This document shows, one piece after another, positions 8,901 to 22,369 of a stretch of DNA of 64,000 bases. Source of the stretch: Listeria cornellensis FSL F6-0969. GTDB lineage: Bacteria > Bacillota > Bacilli > Lactobacillales > Listeriaceae. The DNA is taken from NCBI RefSeq assembly GCF_000525855.1, contig NZ_AODE01000010.1:60749-124748 (forward strand), in the 5' to 3' direction. The position numbers and the translations under genes are program-made. The stretch's first letter is position 1. Every line of letters begins with the position of its first letter. A model generated the notes under the pieces. It was given only the letters and a program-made list of their open reading frames with translations. It did not search any database and had not been told where the DNA came from.

Positions 8901-11900
8901 CATCTAGAAGTGCGTTTCACTGGGCAAATTTCAGCAAGTTATGAATTGGTTTATCGCTCGGTTGTTTTTCTAGATGCGAACGCAGCAACTGGTAAAGTTT
9001 CGAATGATATCACTGTCAAAGGAGATAATATCGAGACAGTTACTGGGGGAAAAAAAGCAAGGAAGTAAATGTGAACGTCTCGAATGGTGGTGGAACTGCA
9101 GTCGGAACGAAAGGTCAAGTGACACTGCACAAAGTCGATGATGCAGGTAATAAACTAACGGGTGCCAAATTTGAGCTATGGAACCAGGCCAATACAGCAG
9201 TCTTACGGGAAGGTTTAGTAGATGCGAATGGTGGGATTATATTTGGTGCTTTACCATATGGGACGTATCTTTTGAAGGAGACGCAAGCACCAGCTGGTGT
9301 TTCTGTCTCGACGGAACTGAAAAATGGAAAGCCGATCGAGATCAATGCAACTACTTCGGCGCCCATCGCTTTTACCAACATTGTGAATGAGCGTTCCACT
9401 GTAGAGCTTAGCAAGAAGGCGGAAGACAATACGAATCTTGCGGGTGCCACATTTAAACTGGAACAAAAAATTGGTACTACGTGGACTCGAATTCGAGCGA
9501 ATGAAACGTTTGTCAGTAATCAAGCTGGGAAATTGGTCGTTCGGGGGTTAGATGAGGGGACGTATCGCTTTACCGAAACCAAAGCGCCAACTGTACCTAA
9601 ATCCTATATTCTGAACACAACACCAGTGGAATTCACAGTGACGAAGGACGGAAATGGTGTCATAGCAAGCCAGACAGTAGGGCCTGTTGTGAATTATCTC
9701 GGCGATATTTCTTTTAAGAAAGTAGCGGAGGACGGAACGACAGGACTTGCAGGTGCGATTTTCAAGGTGACACGTGTGGCGGATGGAGCAGGTGCTGTTG
9801 TCAATGAAGTGATTACGACGACACTGACTTCGGTTGCAGATGGTTCTGTTCAATTGACTGGACTCGCGCCAGGTCACTATACATTGCAAGAAACAAAAGC
9901 ACCAACCGGTTACATTTTGAATACGAAAGTGCAGAACTTTGTCATTGCTGCAAGTCAAGCTGGTAATCCGGATACAGTTATTTTAGAAAATCAGGTTAAC
10001 TATAAAGGTAGCGTTCAATTTATGAAAACTAACGTAGATCATCAAGGTTTGGGCGGTGCGGAGTTTGAAATCCGGAAGTTTGTAGGAAATGATCTTATCC
10101 AGACGGTGACGAGTGATGGTACTGGTAAGGTTTCTGCACCTAATTTGGCTCCAGGAATCTATAAGTTGATTGAGACGAAGGCCCCAGACGGCTATATTTT
10201 AAATACGGCGAATCATTTCTTTACGATTTCAGCACAGGCAAATGGGCAGCCACAAACGGTGAATCTTGGCGATATAATCAATTACAAGGGAAGTATCGCA
10301 CTTACGAAAGTCAATGGTCAAGGAGAGCGATTGGCGGGCGCAGAATATACGTTATACGATGACAAGGATGCCGAGTTAGGTGTGTATACATCGAGCAAGG
10401 CAGGACTTATCAAAATTGATGACCTATCTCCAGGTGACTATAAACTAGTGGAAACGAAGGCGCCGTTACAGAGCAATGGTCAGAGCTATGTCCTGAATAA
10501 GTATCCAGTAGAGTTCACGATTAACGCTTCGCAAAATGGTGTGGTGAAAGAGCTGAATTTAGGGCAATACCAGAACTTTAAAGGCATTGTGAAACTCACC
10601 AAAACTGGCGGATCACAGGCGCTAAGTGGTGCTATATTTGATCTTTATAAATTTGGCGAAGATCAACCAATAAAACAAGTAATTTCGGATGACAGCGGGC
10701 AAATAGATTATGGCGATGTTGGACCGGGGTATTATAAACTAATCGAGACGAAAGCACCGAATGGCTTTATCATCAATAAAAATCCGATTTACTTCGTTGT
10801 CTCAGCAAGTGGTGGTGAGAATCAAGTCATCGATCGTGGGAATTTTGAAAACTTCCAAGCATCGATTGAATTTAATAAAACGGACGAGGATGGTAAACAA
10901 CTAACGACAGCGGTTTTCGAGCTTATTCAGGTGAGTGATGTAGATGGGAACCAGGTGAATCAGAGCCTGACCAAAGAACTGAAAGCGAATGAAGAAGGTG
11001 TCTATCATTTTGACGGGTTGGCTCCTGGTAAATATGAGGTGAAGGAAGTCCGTGCTCCAGATGGCTATATTTTGAATACGAAGCCGCAAACCTTTGAGAT
11101 TACGGAGGCATTTATGGATAATCCAGGGACCATCAAGTTAGCTGACTTTGTGAATTATAAAGGTAGCGCTGTGTTAAGCAAGGTCAATGAGCAGAATCAA
11201 GGCTTGGCAGGTGTTAGTTTTGAATTGACGAATGAGGTGACGAAGGAAACGGCGCCTTTTAAAACAGATGAGGCTGGAAAATTGGTTATGGATGATTTGG
11301 ATCCAGGGAAATATACGCTGGTGGAAACAAAAGCGAAGGCTGGGTATATTTTGAACACAAAACCAGTGACATTCACAATTGATAGAACGGCATCTGGTAT
11401 CCCAAAACAGGTGGCACTGGGCACGTTCGTGAACTATAAGGGAAGAGCGGTATTAACGAAAGTAGATGCTGGGAACAAGGCGGAAAAATTGGTGGGTACG
11501 CAGTTCAAACTTATCGATGAGAGAGGTAAAACATTGAAATCAGGCTTGACAACAGATAAAATGGGGCAGGTTAACGTCCGAGATTTAAGTCCAGGAAAAT
11601 ATGCTTTTGTAGAAACGAAGGCATCAACGGGTTATCAAATCACAGATGAAGAATATCGCTTCACGATTAATGATAAGGGGACAGGTGTACCGAAAGCTAT
11701 CACGGTTCAAGCTGAAAACAAGAAGATATCGACTGTTGATCCTACGAGTTCATCAAATAATAATGGAGCGACAGGAAATGGTGGCTCAGATGGTAAGAGT
11801 ACTTTTTTTCCAGAAACTGGTGATTCAGGTTTGATGTATTTACTGCTTATCGGGGTTATACTACTTGGAATTGGGTTATTCATTTTAAAACCAAATAAAG

Positions 11901-11917
11901 AGGGGAATAAGCATTGA
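5914..11917 (+). CDS. Giant sortase-anchored adhesin with collagen-binding-type and nine SpaA/Cna-B repeats (frameshifted)
   Basis: Three successive frames join into one ~2,000-residue wall protein. The ATG at 5914 follows AGGGGGAT and starts a signal peptide (MKKTFAWVSILAIVLQLFLP, then cleavage after a YA-IP region). The middle (~200-1,050) is a series of ~150-residue beta domains of the collagen-binding/adhesin type. The last third holds nine ~90-residue SpaA-like repeats with K at the start (LxKV/FKK) and ETKAPDGYILNT-type ends, expected to form Lys-Asn isopeptide bonds. The C-terminus has FPETGDSG, a hydrophobic helix and a KPNKEGNKH tail, so the sorting signal is FPETG rather than LPETG. 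Frame breaks occur at A9 (6410-6418), near A6 (8105-8110), and at G5/A7 (9045-9056). Removing one base at each run gives unbroken sequence (e.g. TVTGEKSKEVNVNVS). Confidence 0.82.
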
Positions 11918-12094
11918 CGAGGCTAAGCTAGGTACAAAAGGTCGGGTTCCATATTTTAAAGGTATACAGCCCATTGATTGTAGTGTATTTTATCTTGGAG
12001 CTAACTAACGTAACTTTTTAAGATAAATAGTGCTTCTCAATGTATCGCTTCCTTTAAAATAAATGTTTATACCAATGGGCGGTTACTTTTTTGT

Positions 12095-12168
12095 GGATCT
12101 GTAGCTCAGTTGGTTAGAGCAGACGGCTCATAACCGTCCGGTCGTAGGTTCGAGTTCTACCAGATCCA
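12095..12168 (+). tRNA. tRNA-Met (CAT)
   Basis: A full cloverleaf can be drawn: acceptor GGATCTG/CAGATCC, D-arm GCTC/GAGC, anticodon stem GACGG/CCGTC with loop CTCATAA (anticodon CAT), and T-arm GTAGG/TCTAC with loop TTCGAGT. The T-stem closes with one G-U pair. CCA is not encoded. It is an isolated tRNA between the adhesin and a stretch of gene remnants. Confidence 0.92.
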
Positions 12169-12323
12169 TTGCCAATCATTGCAAAAATGAATCAGATGTA
12201 TTATTATGGATAGTAACAGCTTTCACTGGCTGTTATTTCTCGAAAAACGGCTGCCTACTTACCGAGGTGGCCGTTTTCTTATGATACAAGAAGCTAGGTT
12301 GAAACAGCAAAGCATAGAATCAG

Positions 12324-12354
12324 AAAACACCCTATCCAAAAGATAGGGTGTTTT
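12324..12354. terminator. Bidirectional terminator-like hairpin
   Basis: A 13-bp perfect stem (AAAACACCCTATC and its complement) with a five-base loop is flanked by A and T residues. It follows the 3' end of the minus-strand remnant. Confidence 0.7.
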
Positions 12355-12373
12355 AGATATATCTATTCACGTA

Positions 12374-12600
12374 TTAGGATGGTGACTGGGTCCATACCCA
12401 ACAGTAAAGATGTATACTATCTGCTGTATTTTTAGGGAGTTCTTCTATTGCAAAACTATCTAAATGTGCCAATTTTCGAGCGATTTCAAGCTCTCTTTCT
12501 GCACCTGAACGTGTCTCTGTGTGGTCAATGAATAACCGTCCTTTTTGTTAAATCATAACAGTTTTGCTGAAGCGATGTTTTCCGATATTTCGTATTACAG
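12374..12600 (-). pseudogene. Small hypothetical gene or remnant, frameshifted
   Basis: On the minus strand a coding-looking segment ends at TAA (12374-12376). It includes GRLFIDHTETRSGAERE and ARKLAHLDSFAIEELP and ends with WVWTQSPS. Upstream the frame continues as YDLTK only if one A is dropped from a five-A run near 12547. A GGAAGG lies near 12600, but no start codon in the right frame follows it. The family is not recognised. It could be a small real gene of ~75 residues with a sequencing slip, or a decayed fragment. Confidence 0.35.
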
Positions 12601-12807
12601 CACCTTCCTTTCAATTATTTAGTACATTCTCAAAAGAAGAGGGTTTTAAATCACATAACTAGATGCAGATCGTTTAGCGATGCAAGGAGCAGTGATAGAA
12701 AATGGGAAATATGCATAGTTTCTCTATGAAAAGAGGCGTAGCAAATCTCAGGATTAGAGACTATATTTACAATGTTATCCTTACCTGCCCACTTGCACTA
12801 GTTTACG

Positions 12808-12990
12808 TTATGGATAGTTAACTGTAGCTACCTGTATTATCATGATGACATGATCGCTTGTATTTCCTTTTCCATCTTCTGCTATAAAGGTCACTTCTTG
12901 ATTAGCTTGCAGACCAGGGAACTTCATGATGGATTGGCTTTTATTGTCGATATCTGCTGTTTCAATATAATAAGAAAGAAGAAATATGTA
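12808..12990 (-). pseudogene. C-terminal remnant of an Ig-like surface protein
   Basis: A minus-strand frame of ~60 codons ends at TAA (12808-12810). It contains YYIETADIDNKSQ, MKFPGLQANQEVTF and IAEDGKGNTSDHV, a composition and spacing typical of the last strand pairs of bacterial Ig-like domains. No start codon, signal peptide or upstream part is present, so it is a fragment. Confidence 0.4.
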
Positions 12991-13091
12991 TATCTCTAAT
13001 TGAATGGTACTATCTATAAGAACTCAATTTGACTTCGTATCTATTTTGTTTTGCAAAAAACATCTCAAATACATCTTTATCAAGTTATAAG

Positions 13092-13120
13092 TTTATACTT
13101 TTAAAAAAATAGGGTATAAT
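13092..13120 (+). promoter_or_regulatory. Promoter of the GH1-GntR operon
   Basis: A -10 TATAAT (13115-13120) lies 17 bases after TTTATA (13092-13097), ~45 bases upstream of the GH1 start. A TATAC...GTATA inverted pair overlaps it and may be a GntR operator, but this is weak. Confidence 0.5.
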
Positions 13121-13168
13121 AAAGATATCAAACGGGTGCTTGATGCTCGTCTCTTGGAGGTAGAAATG

Positions 13169-14566
13169 ATGAAATATGAATTTCCGCAAGATTTTTGGTG
13201 GGGTAGTGCTGCTTCAGGTCCGCAAACGGAAGGGGCTGCTGATGTCGATGGCAGAAAACCGAGTATTTGGGATCATTGGTATAAGGAAGAACCAGGTCGT
13301 TTTTTCAATAATGTAGGTCCGGTGAATACGTCTAATTTTTATTATCAATATAAAGAGGATATCCAATTGATGAAGGAAACGGGGCATAATTCGTTCCGGA
13401 CGTCGATTCAGTGGTCGCGTTTGATTCCTGATGGGATTGGGGAAGTGAATCCGAAAGCGGTGGCATTTTATAATAATGTGATTGATGAAATGCTGGCGAA
13501 TGGTGTGGAGCCATTTATTAACCTGTATCATTTTGATATGCCGATGTCGATGCAAGAAATCGGTGGTTGGGAAAATCGTGAAGTAGTGAGTGCTTATGCG
13601 ACTTTTGCAAAAACGTGTTTTGAGTTGTTTGGTGATCGTGTGAGGCATTGGTTTACGTTTAATGAGCCGATTGTTCCTGTTGAAATGGGATATTTGTACG
13701 ATGCGCATTTCCCGAATGTTGTTGATTTCAAGCGTGCAGTACAAGTGGCGTATCATACAACGGTTGCTCATGCGCTTGCTGTGAAGGAATATCACGCATT
13801 GAAGCAAGATGGGGAGATTGGGATTATCCTGAACTTGACGCCGTCTTATCCGCGTAGTCAAAATCCTGCTGATGTTCGTGCGGCGCATATTGCGGATTTG
13901 ATTTTTAATCGTAGTTTCTTAGATCCTGTGACAAAAGGGGAATTCCCGGCTGATTTAGTAGAAATTTTGAAGGAACACGATGTTTTACCGACGTATACAG
14001 AGGAAGATTTAGCGATTATTAAAAACAATATTATTGATATTCTGGGTGTGAATTATTATCAGCCACGCCGTGTGAAGGCGAAGGAATATGCGGCTCATCC
14101 GGATGCGCCATTTATGCCGGAGCATTTGTTTGATAACTATGAAATGCCATATCGCAAAATGAATCCGTATCGTGGTTGGGAGATTTTTGAGAAGGCGATT
14201 TATGATATTGCGATTAATCTGCGCGATAATTATGGAAACATTCCGTTCTTCATTTCTGAAAATGGGATGGGTGTTGAGGGCGAAGATCGTTATCGTACGG
14301 CGGAAGGCTATATCGATGACCATTACCGGATTGCGTTTATTAAGGATCATTTGAAGTGGTTGCATAAGGCGATGGCGGAGGGCGTGAATTGTAAAGGATA
14401 CCATCTGTGGACCTTTATGGATTGCTGGTCTTGGGCGAATGCGTACAAAAATCGTTATGGCTTGGTTGAAGTGAACTTAGATCAAGATTACAAGCGCACA
14501 ATCAAATCTTCAGGACGTTGGTATAAAGAGCTTTCTGATAATCATGGTTTTGAGGATGCGGAATAA
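13169..14566 (+). CDS. 6-phospho-beta-glucosidase, glycoside hydrolase family 1
   Basis: GH1 enzyme of ~465 residues, the typical length, that would cleave phosphorylated beta-glucosides in the cytoplasm after PTS uptake. The N-terminal FPQDFWWGSAASGPQTEG signature, the acid/base motif TFNEP (near residue 170), the nucleophile motif ISENGMG (near 370) and the C-terminal WTFMDCWSW are all visible. GGAGG at 13156-13160 is better spaced from the ATG at 13169 than from the one at 13166. A GntR regulator follows 42 bases later, so the pair is probably a self-regulated sugar-use operon. No PTS permease is adjacent. Confidence 0.88.
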   Translation: MKYEFPQDFWWGSAASGPQTEGAADVDGRKPSIWDHWYKEEPGRFFNNVGPVNTSNFYYQYKEDIQLMKETGHNSFRTSIQWSRLIPDGIGEVNPKAVAFYNNVIDEMLANGVEPFINLYHFDMPMSMQEIGGWENREVVSAYATFAKTCFELFGDRVRHWFTFNEPIVPVEMGYLYDAHFPNVVDFKRAVQVAYHTTVAHALAVKEYHALKQDGEIGIILNLTPSYPRSQNPADVRAAHIADLIFNRSFLDPVTKGEFPADLVEILKEHDVLPTYTEEDLAIIKNNIIDILGVNYYQPRRVKAKEYAAHPDAPFMPEHLFDNYEMPYRKMNPYRGWEIFEKAIYDIAINLRDNYGNIPFFISENGMGVEGEDRYRTAEGYIDDHYRIAFIKDHLKWLHKAMAEGVNCKGYHLWTFMDCWSWANAYKNRYGLVEVNLDQDYKRTIKSSGRWYKELSDNHGFEDAE

Positions 14567-14608
14567 TTTTTATGGTAAAATAGAAAGAAAAAAGAGGTGT
14601 TTAGCGTC

Positions 14609-15337
14609 ATGGCAAATAATCAAACAAAATATAGTTTTATCGCGGAAGAGTTGAAAAAGCGTATTTTCGCGAAGGAGTATCCGCTTGATAAACCGATTCC
14701 AGATGAAATGACGCTTGCCAAAGAATTTGATTGTAGCCGCATGACGATGAAGAAGGCACTGGAGGTTCTGGTTTTGGAAGGGTTGCTGTATCGAAAGCGC
14801 GGGCATGGGACATTTATTATTAAGTCTGCGCTTGATATGGATCGGTTGAACATTCATAGCCAAGAAGTGAACGGCTTTACGAAATTGTTGGAAGGGCGCG
14901 ATGTAGCGAGTAAAATCGTCCAGTTTCAGGTCACGTTTCCGGATAAGTATGTAGCGGAGCGGTTAAATATTGATTTGGAAACGCCGATTTACGATATTGT
15001 CCGGGCACGACTTGTGGACGGTGAGCCTTATGTTTTGGAGCATACGTGTATGCCTGTTGCGTTGATTCCTGGCGTGACGCAAGAAGTGTTGGAGCATTCG
15101 ATTTATACGTATATTCGCGAACGGCTAAATTTGAAAATCGCCAGTTCTTACAAGCAAATTCGAGCGGATAAGCCGGGACAACTTGATTTTGATTATCTTG
15201 ATTGTTCGGAGACGGATCCCGTGATTGAAGTCGAACAGACGGTTTATTTGAATAATGGGATGGCGTTTGAGTACTCGAAGTCGCGTCATCGATATGATAA
15301 ATTTGTATTTACGACGGTGAATATTGCGAGACGGTAG
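14609..15337 (+). CDS. GntR/HutC-family transcriptional regulator
   Basis: A 242-residue repressor. It has an N-terminal winged helix (~5-70) with the GntR pattern IPDEMTLAKEFDCSRMTMKK and a RKRGHGTF wing. A C-terminal UTRA ligand-binding domain (~90-240) ends in a Y(S)KSRHRYDKF segment typical of UTRA proteins that bind phosphosugars. The ATG at 14609 is preceded by AAAGAGGTG. It lies directly after the GH1 gene and most likely controls it in response to a phosphorylated beta-glucoside. Confidence 0.85.
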   Translation: MANNQTKYSFIAEELKKRIFAKEYPLDKPIPDEMTLAKEFDCSRMTMKKALEVLVLEGLLYRKRGHGTFIIKSALDMDRLNIHSQEVNGFTKLLEGRDVASKIVQFQVTFPDKYVAERLNIDLETPIYDIVRARLVDGEPYVLEHTCMPVALIPGVTQEVLEHSIYTYIRERLNLKIASSYKQIRADKPGQLDFDYLDCSETDPVIEVEQTVYLNNGMAFEYSKSRHRYDKFVFTTVNIARR

Positions 15338-15342
15338 GACGC

Positions 15343-15378
15343 GAAAATAGCTATGGCACATGTGCCATAGCTATTTTC
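15343..15378. terminator. Perfect-palindrome bidirectional terminator
   Basis: A 36-bp perfect inverted repeat centred on ACATGT separates the gntR gene from the convergent lipoprotein gene, overlapping the last codons of the latter. A and T blocks on either end suit termination in both directions. Confidence 0.75.
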
Positions 15379-16430
15379 TTTGAGCGCGGATGATGTCCGT
15401 CATCACGTTATCGAGTTCTTTCTTCGTGATGATATCCGCTTTATTCGGTGCCATTGGTATTTTCTCGAAATCTAATAAATTCATCGTAAAATCGAATTTT
15501 AACTTCTGCTGATTGTCCGGATTTGCATAATCGAAAGCCATCACTAGTTTTTTGACGCCTTTATCGGAGTCGGGATACACAGTCATGACAGTACTAAGTT
15601 GTATTTTCTTATTCTGAATCAGGCTTTTAAGTGTTTTCTTGCATCTCTTTATTACTATCAGCCCAGCTTTCTTTCGCTTGAGATTCCGTCAGGCCAGCTA
15701 TTTTTGCATAGAGACTAATAAAATCCCGATTGGAATGGAACTCTTCCAGCCAAGCGTTTGCTAATTCTGCGAGTTCTTTCTTGTTAAGCGTGAGTTTAAT
15801 CGTCCCATTTGTCGTTTGATAATGGCTTTTATCCAGGCTGTTCAACTTTGTATAAAGAAGAAAAGCGGTTTTTCCTTCGATAGCTTGTATTTGATCGGCT
15901 TGTTCGTCGACCGTGTTTTCATCGATAACTTGGCCTGTAACATTCTGCAGCGTTTGAAGTAGGTCAACATATTTGCCCTTTAAATCTTCATTTTCAGAAA
16001 GTACTTTGGAGTAAACGGAGTCCGTCGCTAAATTGAGCATATTCGTAACGGGTGCTGCTGTTTCGAAAAAATCATTTACAGGAACGAAAATTTTCCCAGT
16101 GCTTCCGTTTTGAAAGGAATGCGCAGTCAAATCCATCGTCGGTGCGCCACCGATATGGAGGCCAAATGTATTATAGGTTAAATCGCGTTCCGTATCGCGC
16201 GATGTTTTCACAGTGAGATTGCTCGCGGTTAAGGCATCTGGATTCAGACCGTCAAGTGCTTCAAAACCTGATATTGCCTTAGGCTGCAACATGAACGTAG
16301 CAGTATATTGTTTATTTTTTACGATATTTCGAAAAGATGACATGAACTCTGATTTTGGTGAACTGCAAGCTGTTAAAAAGATAGCTACCGATAGAACAAT
16401 CAAAGTCAATGCGATGATGGCTTTCTTCAT
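15371..16430 (-). CDS. Lipoprotein of unknown function (frameshifted)
   Basis: A ~352-residue secreted lipoprotein. The N-terminal signal MKKAIIALTLIVLSVAIFL is followed by the lipobox LTAC with CSSPKSEF after it. The rest is soluble alpha/beta without a recognised catalytic motif. It resembles the large family of Firmicute lipoproteins of the LppX/DUF6612 kind, but I am not sure. The frame stops near 15627 and resumes in another frame to 15371. Dropping one base from T4 at 15634-15637 gives continuous QETLKSLIQNKKIQ. It is divergent from the suf operon. Confidence 0.65.
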
Positions 16431-16794
16431 ATTAAATATGCCTCCATTAATTCTTGTTGCGAGGTGATTAAGTATACTCTTGAATATTTCAAAATTATGA
16501 CGCTAACATAACCATAGCATATAGGCTTCATTTCGACAATCCTTTTTTAAACCTTTTTGAGTGTTTTCGGTGTTACATTTTGGTACACTGGTAGAGGACG
16601 CTAATGGCGATTTTCTCAAGTGCTGGCAAGTAAGTGATAATATGAGCGATGGAGGGAAGAACAAGGCTATATCACAAAGCAAGACGTTTTTAAAAAAGAA
16701 AGTATTTCGGATAGTTGTAATTAGATTAGAATTATACTAAACTAGAAACATGCGAGATGAAAAATAACACGGAAAAATTAGGAGGTAATTTTTA
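16431..16794. other. Divergent intergenic region, lipoprotein/suf
   Basis: About 360 bases between the divergent lipoprotein gene and sufC must hold both promoters. A TATACT-like -10 lies near 16733, but no well-spaced -35 could be assigned. No RNA gene or conserved leader was recognised. Confidence 0.4.
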
Positions 16795-17583
16795 ATGTCA
16801 ACGTTGAAAATTCAAGATTTACATGTTGAAATAGAAGGAAAAGAGATTTTAAAAGGGGTTAACCTAGAAATTTCTACAGGGGAAATCCATGCAATAATGG
16901 GACCTAACGGAACTGGTAAATCGACGCTATCCTCAGCGATAATGGGGCATCCTAAATATGAAGTAACACAAGGAACAATCGAACTTGATGGGGAAGATGT
17001 TCTGGAAATGGCAGTAGACGAACGCGCTCGTGCTGGCCTATTTTTAGCCATGCAATATCCGAGTGAAATTAGTGGGGTTACAAACGCCGAATTCATGCGT
17101 GCTGCGATTAATAGCCGTCGTGAAGAAGGTAAAGAAATTCCGCTTATGCAATATATCCGTAAATTAGACGAAAAAATGGCTGTTTTGGAAATGGACGAAG
17201 AAATGGCTGAGCGTTATTTGAATGAAGGTTTCTCTGGCGGAGAGAAAAAACGTAACGAAATTCTACAATTATTGATGATTGAGCCGACGATTGCGATTTT
17301 AGATGAGATCGATTCTGGTCTTGATATCGATGCATTGAAAGTCGTTTCAAAAGGAATCAACGAAATGCGCGGCGAAGGTTTTGGTTGCTTGATTATTACC
17401 CATTACCAACGTTTGCTGAATTATATCGAGCCTGATCATGTGCACGTAATGATGCAAGGTAAAGTCGTGAAAAGTGGCGGATCTGAACTTGCGAAGCGCC
17501 TAGAGCTTGAAGGATATGACTGGATTAAGCAAGAACTTGGTATCGAGTTTGACGAAGAAGAAGAAACCGTTGACCAAAAATAA
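16795..17583 (+). CDS. sufC: Fe-S cluster assembly ATPase SufC
   Basis: ABC-type ATPase of 262 residues that partners SufB and SufD in the cytoplasmic SufBCD scaffold. Walker A (GPNGTGKST), the ABC signature (FSGGEKKRNEI), Walker B (PTIAILDEIDSGLD) and the switch His (LIITHYQ) are intact. A strong GGAGGT precedes the ATG. It is the first gene of sufC-sufD-sufS-sufU-sufB, the standard Firmicute order. Confidence 0.95.
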   Translation: MSTLKIQDLHVEIEGKEILKGVNLEISTGEIHAIMGPNGTGKSTLSSAIMGHPKYEVTQGTIELDGEDVLEMAVDERARAGLFLAMQYPSEISGVTNAEFMRAAINSRREEGKEIPLMQYIRKLDEKMAVLEMDEEMAERYLNEGFSGGEKKRNEILQLLMIEPTIAILDEIDSGLDIDALKVVSKGINEMRGEGFGCLIITHYQRLLNYIEPDHVHVMMQGKVVKSGGSELAKRLELEGYDWIKQELGIEFDEEEETVDQK

Positions 17584-17601
17584 GAGAGTGAGGGATAAAT
17601 C

Positions 17602-20562
<2,961 letters not shown>

Positions 20563-20586
20563 TAAGTTTAAAGGAGGATCTTGACT

Positions 20587-21981
20587 ATGACTGAAATTCC
20601 AGAAATGGGCGAATATAAATACGGTTTTCATGATAAAGATACATCCGTTTTCCGTAGTGAACGCGGCTTGACAGAAGATATCGTACGCGAAATTTCAAGC
20701 ATTAAAGAAGAACCGCAATGGATGCTCGATTTTCGCTTGAAGTCTTTAGAACAATTCTACAAAATGCCGATGCCACAATGGGGTGGTGATCTTTCCGAAC
20801 TGAAATTTGAAGATATTCGCTATTACGTGAAACCATCAGATCACACGGTAAACGATTGGGACGAGGTTCCCGACGAAATCAAGCGTACCTTCGACAAACT
20901 CGGAATTCCAGAAGCAGAGCAGAAATATCTTGCCGGTGCTTCCGCGCAATACGAGTCCGAAGTGGTTTATCATAACCTGAAAAAAGATCTAGAAGACATC
21001 GGTATCGTCTTCAAAGACACAGATTCAGCGCTCAAAGAAAACGAAGATCTTTTCCGCGAGTATTTTTCAAAAATAATCCCGCCAACTGATAATAAATTTG
21101 CAGCGTTAAACTCGGCTGTTTGGTCTGGTGGCTCGTTCATCTACGTTCCAAAAGGCGTGAAAGTGGATACACCGCTCCAAGCCTATTTCCGTATTAACTC
21201 GGAGAACATGGGACAATTTGAGCGCACACTGATTATCGTGGATGAAGGCGCAAGCGTAAACTACGTAGAAGGTTGTACCGCGCCAGTTTACACGACCAAC
21301 TCCCTTCACTCAGCCGTTGTTGAAATCATTGTTAAACGCGATGCATATTGTCGTTACACAACGATTCAAAACTGGGCAAACAACGTGTACAATCTCGTAA
21401 CCAAGCGTACTTTCTGTGATGAAAATGCGACGATGGAATGGATTGATGGAAACATTGGTTCGAAATTAACGATGAAATACCCAGCCGTTCATCTTCGCGG
21501 GGAAGGCGCCCGTGGTATGACACTTTCCATTGCGATTGCTGGTAAAGGACAACGCCAAGATGCTGGAGCGAAAATGCTTCATCTGGCGCCAAACACATCG
21601 TCGACCATCGTTTCAAAATCGATTTCCAAACAAGGCGGTAACGTAACCTATCGTGGTATCGTTCACTTTGGCCGTAATTCAGCAGGATCTCGCTCGAATA
21701 TCGAGTGTGACACGCTAATTATGGATAACGCATCGACATCTGATACCATTCCTTACAACGAAATCTTGAATAGCGACATTTCTCTAGAGCACGAAGCGAA
21801 AGTTTCTAAAGTATCTGAGGAGCAACTATTCTATCTGATGAGTCGCGGAGTAACAGAAGAAGAAGCAACAGAAATGATCGTCATGGGCTTCATTGAACCG
21901 TTTACAAAAGAACTACCAATGGAATATGCCGTCGAAATGAACCGTTTGATTAAGTTTGAAATGGAAGGCTCGATTGGATAA
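20587..21981 (+). CDS. sufB: Fe-S cluster assembly protein SufB
   Basis: A 464-residue SufB, the main scaffold subunit on which the cluster is built. The sequence shows the characteristic FVEGCTAP-like [10 protein letters not shown], the [14 protein letters not shown] stretch and the C-terminal [25 protein letters not shown] ends nine bases before the ATG at 20587, which is preferred over the upstream TTG. A terminator follows. A deleted copy of its last ~600 bases is found at 24437-24760. Confidence 0.94.
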   Translation: MTEIPEMGEYKYGFHDKDTSVFRSERGLTEDIVREISSIKEEPQWMLDFRLKSLEQFYKMPMPQWGGDLSELKFEDIRYYVKPSDHTVNDWDEVPDEIKRTFDKLGIPEAEQKYLAGASAQYESEVVYHNLKKDLEDIGIVFKDTDSALKENEDLFREYFSKIIPPTDNKFAALNSAVWSGGSFIYVPKGVKVDTPLQAYFRINSENMGQFERTLIIVDEGASVNYVEGCTAPVYTTNSLHSAVVEIIVKRDAYCRYTTIQNWANNVYNLVTKRTFCDENATMEWIDGNIGSKLTMKYPAVHLRGEGARGMTLSIAIAGKGQRQDAGAKMLHLAPNTSSTIVSKSISKQGGNVTYRGIVHFGRNSAGSRSNIECDTLIMDNASTSDTIPYNEILNSDISLEHEAKVSKVSEEQLFYLMSRGVTEEEATEMIVMGFIEPFTKELPMEYAVEMNRLIKFEMEGSIG

Positions 21982-22037
21982 ATCTCCTACACCTATATAC
22001 TCGATGTTTTCATTGAGGATAGAAATGTTTTAAAGTT

Positions 22038-22071
22038 AGAGTAACCTGTTGATTTCGGGTTACTCTTTTTA
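22038..22071 (+). terminator. suf operon terminator
   Basis: AGAGTAACC pairs with GGTTACTCT around an 11-base loop, followed by five T residues, 56 bases after sufB. Confidence 0.82.
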
Positions 22072-22369
22072 TATACGTCTCTCCAAGTAGCGATTAAAAT
22101 TGACATTTACATAACTTTATTTTAAGATAACGATATGGGAATTTTTGATAAACACCTTCATGGAAGCGCATTCTTTCTCTGCTTGAGAATAATGCCCATC
22201 TATTAGTTCAATAAAACAAGACAATCCCTAATCAACATTGAAGAAATCTAGTGAAAAATAGAATGATACGAAAGGGTGGTTTTTGAGGAGATAATATAAG
22301 TGGAAAAGCAAATAGCATCAGAGTATTTTACTATAGTAATTAAGAATTATTATATTAGGGGGATTTTTC
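22072..22369. other. Intergenic region upstream of the chitinase
   Basis: About 300 bases of AT-rich sequence without a convincing gene. It must carry the chitinase promoter. A TTGAAG near 22240 could be a -35, but no matching -10 is clear. Confidence 0.4.

Larger units (their letters stand above)
12169..13168. other. Remnant-rich intergenic kilobase after tRNA-Met
   Basis: No intact gene is seen. The stretch holds a hairpin (12324-12354), two minus-strand coding remnants (separate entries), a short plus-strand tail at 12659-12718 that reads LDADRLAMQGAVIENGKYA then stop, and the GH1 promoter at its right end. The tRNA 3' end is a common integration site, but I found no repeat of it here and no integrase. 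Confidence 0.5.

Noticed and set aside
12095..13168. Integrated prophage or ICE at tRNA-Met
   Set aside because: No integrase, no repeat of the tRNA 3' end and no phage genes; only fragments are present.
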